Shown: piece after piece, positions 1 through 5,314 of the stretch
Numbering within the stretch: the stretch's first letter is position 1
How the letters are laid out: each line of letters opens with the position of its first letter
From: Burkholderiales bacterium
Lineage (GTDB): Bacteria; Pseudomonadota; Gammaproteobacteria; Burkholderiales; Burkholderiaceae_C
Direction of reading: 5' to 3'
DNA: 5,320 nt
Assembly (NCBI GenBank): GCA_006227785.1
Contig: SBFU01000429.1
Location: 1-5,320 of the forward strand
The notes under the pieces: generated by a model
The model's database searches: none
The model's input: only the letters and a program-made list of their open reading frames with translations
What the model was told of the DNA's origin: nothing
Made by a program: the position numbers and the translations under genes

Positions 1-69
1 GGCGTCGATGGCATTCCAGTGGTCGTGCGCGGCGCGCTCGACATCGCGGTGTTGGTATTGGGCTTGCAT
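1..69 (-). CDS. leuS: Leucyl-tRNA synthetase, N-terminal fragment (cut by window edge)
   Basis: The minus strand reads 23 codons from ATG at 69 to the window edge, beginning MQAQYQHRDVERAAHDHW. This resembles the start of bacterial LeuRS, which typically opens with a short M-x-x-x-Y sequence followed by an E-x-A-A-x-x-x-W helix. LeuRS is a cytoplasmic class I aminoacyl-tRNA synthetase that charges tRNA-Leu and edits mischarged products; its catalytic and editing domains lie outside the window. It follows exbD in the same direction after a 96-bp gap that holds a candidate promoter of its own. No clear Shine-Dalgarno precedes the ATG (the upstream bases are a C-run then GTTTC). The identification rests on a short N-terminus plus gene order, so it is good but not certain. 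Confidence 0.8.
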   Translation of the reverse strand, partial: MQAQYQHRDVERAAHDHWNAIDA

Positions 70-141
70 GAAACGGGGGGTCCGGACGGGGGCCAACGGC
101 GGGGCACCCGGGTGGGGAGGGGCCGTGGCGCTCAGTGCCGG

Positions 142-147
142 ATTTTA
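142..147 (-). promoter_or_regulatory. Candidate -10 box for leuS
   Basis: On the minus strand TAAAAT (five of six matches to TATAAT) sits in the 96-bp gap between the exbD stop and the leuS ATG, about 72 nt before the start codon. The best -35 candidate 16 nt upstream, CTGATC at 164-169, is weak and overlaps the exbD stop codon. If real, it gives leuS a promoter independent of the upstream operon, with a leader of roughly 65 nt. No terminator is visible after exbD, so readthrough is also possible. The call comes from motif similarity only. Confidence 0.35.
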
Positions 148-165
148 GGCCCTGCGCCGCACCGA

Positions 166-618
166 TCAGCGCAGGCTGTCGGCAGCCGCAGCCGGCGTCT
201 CCTGCGGCTCGGACACGAAGCCGATGCGAGACAACCCGGCCGCCTGAGCCAGGCCGATCACCTGCACCACCCGGCCGTAGGGGACGCTGGCATCGGCCCG
301 CAGCTGCAGTTCGGCTTCCGGGCTGCCGGCGGCGGCCTCTGCCAGTCGCTGGCGCAGTTGCCCGGCGTCGACCGGCACGTCGTCCAGGTGGATCACGCCA
401 GCGGCATCCAGCGCCACCGAGACCACAGCCGCACCGGGTTCGGCCACGGCCAGCGGCGCGTCGGCGCTGGGCAGGTCCAGCTGCAGGCGGCTGGCCAGCA
501 CCGGGGCCGCGATGATGAAGATCACCAGCAGCACCAGCATCACATCGACCAGCGGCGTGACGTTGATGTCGCTCATGGGCCGGTGGCCCTGGGGTTTTTC
601 GAGCCGGCCAAAAGTCAT
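166..618 (-). CDS. exbD: ExbD/TolR-family biopolymer transport protein
   Basis: This is a 150-residue inner-membrane protein of the ExbD/TolR family, whose members act with ExbB/TolQ to turn the proton gradient into mechanical work on TonB or TolA. A short cytoplasmic N-terminus is followed by one membrane segment (about residues 22-42) containing the family sequence SDINVTPLVDVMLVLLVIF. Asp25 lies at the place of the essential proton-carrying aspartate (Asp25 in E. coli ExbD). The periplasmic domain covers about 45-140 and ends in the usual Y-G-x-V-V-x-V-x-G-L-A segment. I chose ATG 618 because it gives the normal family N-terminus and is preceded by GAGGG with a 4-nt spacer; the frame stays open upstream only into repeat sequence. 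It could be a TolR-type subunit, but no tolA, tolB or pal is nearby. No tonB is present either. It is separated from its partner exbB by a repeat element. Confidence 0.92.
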   Translation of the reverse strand: MTFGRLEKPQGHRPMSDINVTPLVDVMLVLLVIFIIAAPVLASRLQLDLPSADAPLAVAEPGAAVVSVALDAAGVIHLDDVPVDAGQLRQRLAEAAAGSPEAELQLRADASVPYGRVVQVIGLAQAAGLSRIGFVSEPQETPAAAADSLR

Positions 619-620
619 GT

Positions 621-631
621 GGCCCTCACGC
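621..631. repeat. 11-bp direct repeat, copy 1 (contains the exbD ribosome binding site)
   Basis: The 11 bases GGCCCTCACGC occur here and again, perfectly, at 798-808. Read on the minus strand (GCGTGAGGGCC) this copy supplies the GAGGG Shine-Dalgarno (623-627) for exbD, four bases before its ATG. The other copy contains the exbB stop codon. The match ends exactly at both edges: flanking bases differ (620 T versus 797 C; 632 T versus 809 C). The pair brackets the repeat element between exbB and exbD and looks like a target duplication or a duplication breakpoint. Confidence 0.75.
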
Positions 632-797
632 TGGACATGGCCCCCACGCTCCGCCGCTGACGCGGGTCGCTGAGCAGGGCGCAGCCAGAGTCTGCGCCAC
701 ATCGGGCAGTCCAAGCCTGCGCAGGCAGGCTCGGAGCCGCGGCCCTCTGCCCCTCGGGGGCTGATTCGCCTTGGGGCGGCCCGGCGGCGAATCCAGC
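632..797 (-). repeat. Interrupted GC-rich palindromic repeat element between exbB and exbD
   Basis: This non-coding 166-bp segment is related to the tandem units at 4658-4836, in the opposite orientation on the window. Two blocks match. Positions 640-672 correspond to the unit end (CCCCCACGCTCC, then CGCGGGTCGCTG). Positions 747-795 correspond to the hairpin core (CCCCTCGGGGGCTG, then ATTCGCC, TTGGGGCGGCCCGGC and GGCGAATC). Between them about 74 bp (673-746) has no counterpart in the other copies; it contains a 7-bp stem hairpin (678-684 with 692-698) and the 12-bp palindrome GCCTGCGCAGGC (715-726). The core forms a 31-bp hairpin with arms 763-770 and 786-793, plus a second stem GCCCC/GGGGC within 749-761. 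I see no plausible gene here. The larger unit may be a full-length form and the tandem copies short forms, or the middle may be a later insertion. Confidence 0.75.
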
Positions 798-808
798 GGC
801 CCTCACGC
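798..808. repeat. 11-bp direct repeat, copy 2 (contains the exbB stop codon)
   Basis: This is a perfect second copy of the 11-mer at 621-631. On the minus strand it reads GCGTGAGGGCC, where TGA (803-805) is the exbB stop. It still carries the Shine-Dalgarno-like GAGGG, but no start codon follows at a useful distance, so this site appears to be an orphaned ribosome binding site. Confidence 0.75.
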
Positions 809-1507
809 CCCGCCCCCTGGGCGGCGGTCGCTGCTCTCCGGCTGGGTGTCGCTGTGACTGAGCAGTTCGCGCAGGTCGCGGGCGAAGCCTTCAAGTTCAG
901 CTTCGATGCGGCCGATCTGGCGGCCCAGCACGTTGTAGGCGAGCACCGCCGGAATCGCCACGGCCAGGCCGGCGGCGGTCATGATGAGGGCTTCGCCGAT
1001 CGGGCCCGAGACCTGCTCGATGCGAAAGGATTGACCGTCTGCTCCGATGTCGGTCAGGGCGTGGAAGATGCCCCAGACCGTGCCGAGCAGGCCGACAAAG
1101 GGAGCGGTGGCACCCACCGTGGCCAGCAGGACCTGTCCGAACTGCAGGCGGTGCAGCACGCGGTGCAGGGCGTCGCGCAGCACACGGGTGAGCTGCTGCG
1201 CCCGGTCACCGGCCGCCGCCAGGGTGCTGCCGCCAGGATCTGGCAGCCCCCGGGCCGCCAGCAGGAGCGGCGCCAGCCAGCGGCGGCGATCGGCCTTCAA
1301 CAGGCGCTGCTGGCCATCGTCGAGGTGCTGACCCTGCCAGAAGGCGGCCGTAGCGGCCTGCAGGCTGTGCACGCCCCGCCTCAGCATCCAGGATTTCCAG
1401 AGGATGACAACCCAACTGGACACGGACATCGCCAGCAGCAGCAAGGCCACACCACGGCTGACGGCATCGCCCTGTTGCCAGACCGTCTCCCAGACGCTGC
1501 CGCCCAT
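803..1507 (-). CDS. exbB: ExbB/TolQ/MotA-family proton channel subunit
   Basis: A 234-residue inner-membrane protein that pairs with ExbD as the proton-driven motor for TonB-dependent (or Tol) energy transfer. Three membrane segments are visible: about residues 18-39, 126-150 and 170-194, with a large cytoplasmic loop between the first two, as in ExbB. Family signatures are GLLGTVWGIFHALT (139-152) and GPIGEALIMTAAGLAVAIPA (168-187), with Glu172 in the conserved G-x-x-EAL stretch of the third segment. The ATG at 1507 lies three bases after the dapB stop, indicating operon membership and likely coupled translation; no strong Shine-Dalgarno is seen. The last residues (about SSDRRPGGGA) are coded by sequence resembling the end of the neighbouring repeat, so the tail may be acquired. 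A TolQ role cannot be excluded, but tol-pal genes are absent here. Confidence 0.9.
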   Translation of the reverse strand: MGGSVWETVWQQGDAVSRGVALLLLAMSVSSWVVILWKSWMLRRGVHSLQAATAAFWQGQHLDDGQQRLLKADRRRWLAPLLLAARGLPDPGGSTLAAAGDRAQQLTRVLRDALHRVLHRLQFGQVLLATVGATAPFVGLLGTVWGIFHALTDIGADGQSFRIEQVSGPIGEALIMTAAGLAVAIPAVLAYNVLGRQIGRIEAELEGFARDLRELLSHSDTQPESSDRRPGGGA

Positions 1508-1510
1508 GTT

Positions 1511-2329
1511 TCAGCGCAGCCCGAGGACGTCGAACATGTCGTACAGGCCGGACTGGCGCCCGGCCAGAAAACGGACCGCGCGCAGGCTGCCCTGTGCGTA
1601 GGTGGCGCGGCTGGCCGACTTGTGGGTGATCTCGATGCGTTCACCCGTGCCCGCGAACAGGACGGTGTGGTCACCGACGATGTCGCCGCCGCGGATGGTG
1701 GCAAAACCGATGCTGGACGGATCGCGTTCGCCGGTGACCCCCTCCCGGGCATAGACGGCGCAGTCCTTGAGGTCGCGTCCGAGCGCAGCGGCAATCACTT
1801 CGCCCATCTTGAGCGCGGTGCCGCTGGGGGCATCGACCTTGTGGCGGTGGTGGGCCTCGATGATTTCGATGTCGTAGCCGGTCGACAGGGCGCGGGCGGC
1901 CATGTCCAGCAGCTTCAGCGTGACGTTCACGCCCACGCTCATGTTGGGCGCCATCACGATCGCAATGTGCCTGGCCGCCTCGGCGATTTCGGCCTTCTGT
2001 TCGTCACTGAAACCGGTGGTGCCGATGACCAGATTCACGCCCTGTTGCACACACCCGCGAAGGTGCTCCATGGTGCCCTCGGGTCGGGTGAAGTCGATCA
2101 GGCACTGGCTGCCGGTCAGGCCAGCCGCCAGGTCGGCCGTGATCAACACCCCGGTGGCCTGGCCGGTCGAGGCGCCGGCATCCTGGCCAATGGCAGGGCT
2201 GGCGGCCACATCGAGCGCGCCGGTCAGGGTGCAGTCGCCGCTGTGGCGCACGGCATCGACCAGCATCTGTCCCATGCGGCCACTGGCGCCGGCGACGCAG
2301 ACGCGGTGCGGTGGGTGGTGATCGCTCAT
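1511..2329 (-). CDS. dapB: 4-hydroxy-tetrahydrodipicolinate reductase
   Basis: A 272-residue cytoplasmic enzyme that uses NAD(P)H to reduce the dihydrodipicolinate precursor to tetrahydrodipicolinate, on the path to meso-diaminopimelate (cell wall) and lysine. Length matches the E. coli enzyme (273). The N-terminal Rossmann motif VAGASGRMG is at 12-20. The segment LVIGTTGFS is at 100-108 and APNMSVGVN at 127-135. The catalytic and substrate-binding region [15 protein letters not shown] is at 158-172, with His160/His161 and Lys164 where E. coli has His159/His160 and Lys163. The C-terminal [11 protein letters not shown] is typical. The ATG overlaps the bamE stop in an ATGA arrangement, and GGAG (2338-2341, 8-nt spacer) is a good ribosome binding site inside the bamE end. 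Nothing is missing or truncated. Confidence 0.97.
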   Translation of the reverse strand: MSDHHPPHRVCVAGASGRMGQMLVDAVRHSGDCTLTGALDVAASPAIGQDAGASTGQATGVLITADLAAGLTGSQCLIDFTRPEGTMEHLRGCVQQGVNLVIGTTGFSDEQKAEIAEAARHIAIVMAPNMSVGVNVTLKLLDMAARALSTGYDIEIIEAHHRHKVDAPSGTALKMGEVIAAALGRDLKDCAVYAREGVTGERDPSSIGFATIRGGDIVGDHTVLFAGTGERIEITHKSASRATYAQGSLRAVRFLAGRQSGLYDMFDVLGLR

Positions 2330-2883
2330 CGAACGGGCTCCAGCGGCGGGTAGCTGCGCGGCGGCGCTCCGACCGGAGCCGGTGTGGCTGGCGTCACCGC
2401 CTGGTTGCGTTCCTGGAAGCGCTGCAGCTGCTCTTCGGTGGCCTCCAGGGGGGGCACCTTGCCGGGGCGGCGGCGCACATCCAGCGAAGCCACAAACTCG
2501 GCCTCGCTGGGCAGCTCATCGGCCTCGACACGCTCTAGCACGTCGTCCTTGAAGAACACCGCCAGCTTGCGCTGCTGGGGCGTCTGTCCCTGGCGCTGGA
2601 TGGTGAACACATAGTCCCAGCGGTTCGCATGAAACACACTGGCCAGCAGGGGCGTGCCCAGAATGTCGCGCACCTGGGCGCGCGGCATGCCGGTCTGCAG
2701 GGCCTGCGCCTGCTCACGCGTGACCACATTGCCCTGGATGATGTCGATCCGGTAGGGCGACAGCAGGGTGCCCACATCACCCACCGAAGGCAGGCCGGAA
2801 GCGCAGCCGGCCAGGGAGGCCGCCAGGGCAATCACGACCGGCACGACCGGTCGCGGAAGTCGAAGAGGCGGAAACTGAGACAT
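2326..2883 (-). CDS. bamE: Outer membrane protein assembly factor BamE (SmpA/OmlA lipoprotein)
   Basis: A 185-residue lipoprotein of the BamE/SmpA/OmlA family, an accessory subunit of the BAM complex that inserts beta-barrel proteins into the outer membrane. The N-terminus is a lipoprotein signal peptide: basic residues at 8-11, a hydrophobic stretch 13-25, and lipobox LAGC at 24-27, so Cys27 is the predicted lipidated residue. The SmpA/OmlA domain spans about 45-125 ([17 protein letters not shown], then VRDILGTP at 71-78, then RWDYVF at 88-93 and an F-F-x-D-x-V strand pair). The C-terminal 50 residues are charged then proline-rich and are longer than in E. coli BamE. ATG 2883 is chosen because it places the signal peptide correctly; the open frame further upstream runs antisense through fur. 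No Shine-Dalgarno is obvious. The gene heads the operon and is divergent from fur, as known for omlA/fur in Pseudomonas. Confidence 0.93.
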   Translation of the reverse strand: MSQFPPLRLPRPVVPVVIALAASLAGCASGLPSVGDVGTLLSPYRIDIIQGNVVTREQAQALQTGMPRAQVRDILGTPLLASVFHANRWDYVFTIQRQGQTPQQRKLAVFFKDDVLERVEADELPSEAEFVASLDVRRRPGKVPPLEATEEQLQRFQERNQAVTPATPAPVGAPPRSYPPLEPVR

Positions 2884-3063
2884 GGAAGTGGCCCGGAAAT
2901 GGCGCTTTCCGCAAGCATCCCGTGGACTTGGGTGCCGCGCGCGCACGCTGGCGATATGATCGGGCATTGTAGCCCCGGGGTATGGCTGCTGCAGCCTGCG
3001 GTCCGGATGTCTGCCGTGCGCCCGGATACCGTGGCGGACCCCACCTTCCGTTCGAGCCCCTCC
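2884..3063. promoter_or_regulatory. Divergent bamE/fur promoter region
   Basis: This 180-bp region carries both divergent starts. On the minus strand TACAAT (2966-2971) is a good -10 candidate for bamE, giving a leader of about 75 nt; its -35 is poor. On the plus strand TATGAT (2955-2960) is a -10 candidate for fur, giving a leader near 95 nt; GTGCCG at 2932-2937 is the best, weak -35. The two boxes are five bases apart, so polymerases on the two strands should interfere. I find no convincing 19-bp Fur box. Neither gene has a recognisable Shine-Dalgarno just before its ATG. Confidence 0.4.
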
Positions 3064-3498
3064 ATGACGAACATCGAAGAACTCAAGAGCACCGGACTGA
3101 AGGCCACACTGCCCCGCCTGAAGATTCTGGACGTGTTCCAGAACGCCAAGCAGCGGCACATGACCGCCGAAGACGTGTTCCGCATCCTGCTGGAAGACCG
3201 TTCGGACATCGGACTGGCCACCGTCTACCGTGTGCTGATGCAGTTCGAGCAGGCCGGGCTGCTGATCCGCAGCAATTTCGAGTCGGGCAAGGCGGTCTAC
3301 GAGCTCAACGAGGGCCAGCACCACGACCACCTGGTCTGTCTGGACTGTGGTCGGGTGGAAGAGTTCTTCGACGCCGAGATCGAGAAGCGCCAGCAGATCG
3401 TGGCCACGTCGCGCGGCTTCAAGCTGCAGGAACACGCCCTTTCGCTGTACGCCAACTGCACCAAGACCGACTGTCCGAACCGCAACGCCAAGCGCTGA
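3064..3498 (+). CDS. fur: Ferric uptake regulator
   Basis: A 144-residue cytoplasmic metal-dependent DNA-binding repressor; with Fe(II) it represses iron-uptake genes. The winged-helix N-terminal domain (about 1-82) begins [20 protein letters not shown] and carries the recognition-helix sequence [18 protein letters not shown] (50-67), a hallmark of Fur itself. Metal-ligand positions are preserved: His32, the HHDH cluster at 86-89, the C-x-x-C pair Cys92/Cys95, His124, and the distal pair Cys132/Cys137. ATG 3064 gives the canonical family start; an in-frame ATG at 3007 would add 19 unfamiliar residues and is less likely. The gene converges with hprK, only 15 bp separating the stops, with no clear terminator between. 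It is complete and shows no anomaly. Fur rather than Zur or PerR is favoured by overall sequence and context. Confidence 0.96.
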   Translation: MTNIEELKSTGLKATLPRLKILDVFQNAKQRHMTAEDVFRILLEDRSDIGLATVYRVLMQFEQAGLLIRSNFESGKAVYELNEGQHHDHLVCLDCGRVEEFFDAEIEKRQQIVATSRGFKLQEHALSLYANCTKTDCPNRNAKR

Positions 3499-3513
3499 GG
3501 CCGGGCCAGGGAC

Positions 3514-4464
3514 TCAGTCACCCTGCTGCAGAACGGCCCGGTGGCGGGCCACAAATTCCTGGTAGGTGTCGATCCCGCGCAACTGCAGAATGGTGTTGCG
3601 CACGGCTGCCTCGACCAGCACGGCGATGTTGCGCCCGGCCACCACCTGGATCACCGACTTGCGAACCGGCACACCCAGCACATCCTGGAACAGCGGCTCG
3701 TGGGGCATGCGCTCATAGTCCCGCTCCAGCGTTTCCTTGCGCACCAGGTGCACAATGAGCGACAGCCGCATCTTGCGACGCACCGCGGTCTCACCGAAGA
3801 TCACCTTGATGTCCAGCAGGCCGATGCCGCGCACTTCCAGCAGGTTCTGCAGCAGTTCGGGACAACGCCCCTCGATGCTGGTCTGGTTGATCCGGTAAAG
3901 ATCGACTGCGTCGTCGGCCACCAACCCGTGGCCGCGCGAAATCAGCTCCAGGCCCAGCTCGCTCTTGCCCAGACCCGACTCGCCCGTGATGAGCACACCC
4001 ATGCCCAGGATGTCCATGAACACACCGTGCATGGACGCGCGGTCGGCAAAGTGGCGCGACAGGTAGGCCCGCAGGACGTCGATCACGAAGGCGGCCGGCT
4101 CGGGGGTGGCGAACATCGGGATCTGGGCCCGCTCGCACATGGCCATCAGGGCATCAGGCACCACCTGGCCATCGGCCACCACCAGCACCGGCGGCTCCAG
4201 CGTGACGATGCGCGCCACGCGTCGGCGGTTGTCGTCGTCGCTGGCACTGGTCAGGTAGGTGACCTCGCGCTCGCCCAGCACCTGCACCCGGTAGGGATGG
4301 ATGTAGTTGAGGTAGCCCACCAGGTCGGCACCGGAGCGCGCGGCGCGGATCGCCACCTCGTCGAACCGGCGCTCGGACGCCCCCAAACCGGCCACCCATT
4401 GCCACTTGAGCGGCTCGCGGTGGTCTTCAAACAGGACATCGGCGCTGACAACGGTCGGTTTCAT
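3514..4464 (-). CDS. hprK: HPr kinase/phosphorylase
   Basis: A 316-residue bifunctional enzyme that phosphorylates HPr on its regulatory serine using ATP and also removes that phosphate. In betaproteobacteria it belongs to a mainly regulatory phosphotransferase network rather than to sugar uptake. The N-terminal domain covers about 1-130. The C-terminal kinase domain has Walker A GESGLGKS at 161-168, followed by [12 protein letters not shown] (176-187) with the acidic pair Asp184/Asp185. The family signature [15 protein letters not shown] is at 210-224. His147 in the MHGVF segment lies at the usual catalytic-region histidine. I chose ATG 4464 because residues [21 protein letters not shown] match the usual start; the frame is open 22 codons upstream, but those codons look non-coding. 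The gene lies downstream of ptsN on the same strand but 379 bp away, and has its own candidate promoter. No rapZ follows; the convergent fur lies there instead. Confidence 0.95.
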   Translation of the reverse strand: MKPTVVSADVLFEDHREPLKWQWVAGLGASERRFDEVAIRAARSGADLVGYLNYIHPYRVQVLGEREVTYLTSASDDDNRRRVARIVTLEPPVLVVADGQVVPDALMAMCERAQIPMFATPEPAAFVIDVLRAYLSRHFADRASMHGVFMDILGMGVLITGESGLGKSELGLELISRGHGLVADDAVDLYRINQTSIEGRCPELLQNLLEVRGIGLLDIKVIFGETAVRRKMRLSLIVHLVRKETLERDYERMPHEPLFQDVLGVPVRKSVIQVVAGRNIAVLVEAAVRNTILQLRGIDTYQEFVARHRAVLQQGD

Positions 4465-4470
4465 GACCGG

Positions 4471-4476
4471 GTTATA
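4471..4476 (-). promoter_or_regulatory. Candidate -10 box of hprK, 6 nt from the ATG
   Basis: On the minus strand TATAAC (five of six matches to TATAAT) ends six bases before the hprK ATG. Transcription usually starts 6-8 nt past the -10, which would put the first base at or beside the A of the start codon (4464). A weak -35, CTGCCT at 4493-4498, is 16 nt upstream. No Shine-Dalgarno is present at the proper distance, which fits a leaderless mRNA, although several other genes in this window also lack one. Confidence 0.4.
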
Positions 4477-4564
4477 CCCCGAAGTGGAAAGAAGGCAGCA
4501 GCCCGTGCGCCAGCCAGGCTGAACCCTCACAGAGGCTGTCAGGAATGCGCGAAACCCGTTGTGT

Positions 4565-4647
4565 CGTCACGCCCGCGTCAGCGGGTGTCCAGACGGCCTG
4601 CACCGCGACCCCGACGCCGGTGGACTCCCGCGTGCGCGGGAGTGACG
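4565..4647. repeat. 83-bp inverted repeat (palindromic intergenic element)
   Basis: Two 27-nt arms, 4565-4591 (starting CGTCACGCCCGCG) and 4621-4647 (ending GCGGGAGTGACG), are reverse complements at 22 of 27 positions, separated by 29 nt. Each arm is itself a small palindrome, CCCGCG-nnn-GCGGG type. This resembles the widespread proteobacterial intergenic palindromes of form CGTCAnnCCCGCG...GCGGG; that kinship is from memory, not searched. It lies between the hprK promoter and the tandem repeats. The stretch 4499-4564 just before it holds only an imperfect 8-bp hairpin (4525-4532 with 4536-4543, one mismatch), and nothing else I can name. Confidence 0.75.
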
Positions 4648-4657
4648 GGCTGAGAAT

Positions 4658-4836
4658 GGTGGAGCGTGGGGGCAAGCGATCCGCCGCCGGGCCGCCCCAA
4701 GGCGGATCAGCCCCCTGGGGGGCAGCGACCCGCGAAGCGGTGGAGCGTGGGGGCAAGCGATCCGCCGCCGGGCCGCCCCCAGGCGGATCAGCCCCCCTGG
4801 GGGGCAGCGACCCGCGCAGCGGCGGAGCGTGGGGGC
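4658..4836 (+). repeat. Two tandem double-hairpin units plus a partial third
   Basis: Unit 1 is 4658-4738 (81 bp), unit 2 is 4739-4820 (82 bp), and 4821-4836 repeats the first 16 bases of the unit. The two full units differ by two substitutions and one extra C. Each starts GGTGGAGCGTGGGGGC and contains hairpin A with arms GATCCGCC/GGCGGATC (4678-4685 with 4701-4708; 4759-4766 with 4782-4789) around a 15-nt loop. Hairpin B is formed by C-run and G-run arms (4710-4723; 4791-4805). No T-tract follows on either strand, so neither is a standard intrinsic terminator. The block ends seven bases before the ptsN stop. A diverged, interrupted relative lies at 632-797. Confidence 0.9.
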
Positions 4837-4843
4837 GACATTC

Positions 4844-5314
4844 CTAGGCGGCCGCGTGCGCCGACTGCCAGGCCGTGATCAGGCCGTGCAGGGCCTCGGC
4901 TTCGGTGGCCGTCTTCATGCGTTCGCGCAGGGCAGCATCACTGAGCAGCTCGGCGATTTCGGAGAGGATCTCCAGGTGCTTCTGGGTGGCCGCCTCGGGC
5001 ACCAGCAGGAAGATCATCAGCTGCACCGGCTGTTCGTCGGGCGCATCAAAGCCGATCGGGTTGGCCAGCTGGAAAACAGCGGCCAGGGGTTGCTTGAGCC
5101 CCTTGATGCGGCCATGCGGAATGGCCACGCCATGTCCCAGGCCGGTGGACCCCAGACGTTCCCGTGCGAACAGGCTGTCGGTGATCAGCGCGCGGTTGAG
5201 GCCGTGCAGGGTTTCAAACAGCAGACCCGCTTCCTCGAACGCGCGTTTCTTGCTTGTGGCATCCACGCTGACGAGCACTTGAGCGGCGGGCAAAATGGCA
5301 GAAAGTCGGTTCAT
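4844..5314 (-). CDS. ptsN: PTS IIA-like nitrogen-regulatory protein (EIIA-Ntr)
   Basis: A 156-residue cytoplasmic phosphocarrier of the nitrogen-type PTS, phosphorylated on a histidine by the EI-Ntr/NPr relay. Its phosphorylation state is used to regulate potassium transport, nitrogen and stress responses in other bacteria. It fits the PTS EIIA type-2 fold over about 5-150. The signature GLGHGVAIPHGR (58-69) contains the active-site histidine His67, equivalent to His73 of the E. coli protein. The segments VQLMIFLLVPE and KHLEILSEIAELLSD follow as usual for the family. Length is close to E. coli PtsN (163). The start ATG 5314 leaves only six bases before the window edge, so its promoter and ribosome binding site cannot be judged. 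It is upstream of hprK on the same strand, with repeats filling the gap. Confidence 0.95.
   Translation of the reverse strand: MNRLSAILPAAQVLVSVDATSKKRAFEEAGLLFETLHGLNRALITDSLFARERLGSTGLGHGVAIPHGRIKGLKQPLAAVFQLANPIGFDAPDEQPVQLMIFLLVPEAATQKHLEILSEIAELLSDAALRERMKTATEAEALHGLITAWQSAHAAA

Noticed and set aside
19..660. A 213-codon plus-strand open frame opposite exbD
   Set aside because: It is a mirror of exbD and intergenic sequence, with biased composition and no family resemblance.
854..2353. A 499-codon open frame on the plus strand opposite exbB and dapB
   Set aside because: It is antisense to two confidently identified genes. Its translation is Gly/Gln/His/Ala-rich with no recognisable domain, a common effect of high GC content.
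2884..3063. A Fur box in the bamE/fur promoter region
   Set aside because: GCGATATGATCGGGCATTGT has only loose resemblance to the 19-bp palindrome; too many mismatches to claim.
2326..3435. A longer bamE reading frame beginning inside fur
   Set aside because: The extra N-terminal residues are antisense to fur, and the lipoprotein signal peptide starts cleanly at ATG 2883.
3535..3550. Intrinsic terminator for fur (GGCCCG-GTGG-CGGGCC stem)
   Set aside because: The stem is only six base pairs, lies inside hprK coding sequence and has no T-tract following it.
3541..4653. A 370-codon plus-strand open frame opposite hprK, running into the inverted repeat
   Set aside because: It is antisense to hprK, has no recognisable domain, and its end is translated from the palindromic repeat.
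4658..4836. CRISPR-like array
   Set aside because: There are only two 81/82-bp near-identical units joined directly, with no unique spacers and no cas genes.
4545..4847. Small ORFs across the ptsN-hprK gap
   Set aside because: Their translations simply follow the repeats (the same peptide repeated twice) and have no start signals; typical spurious repeat translations.
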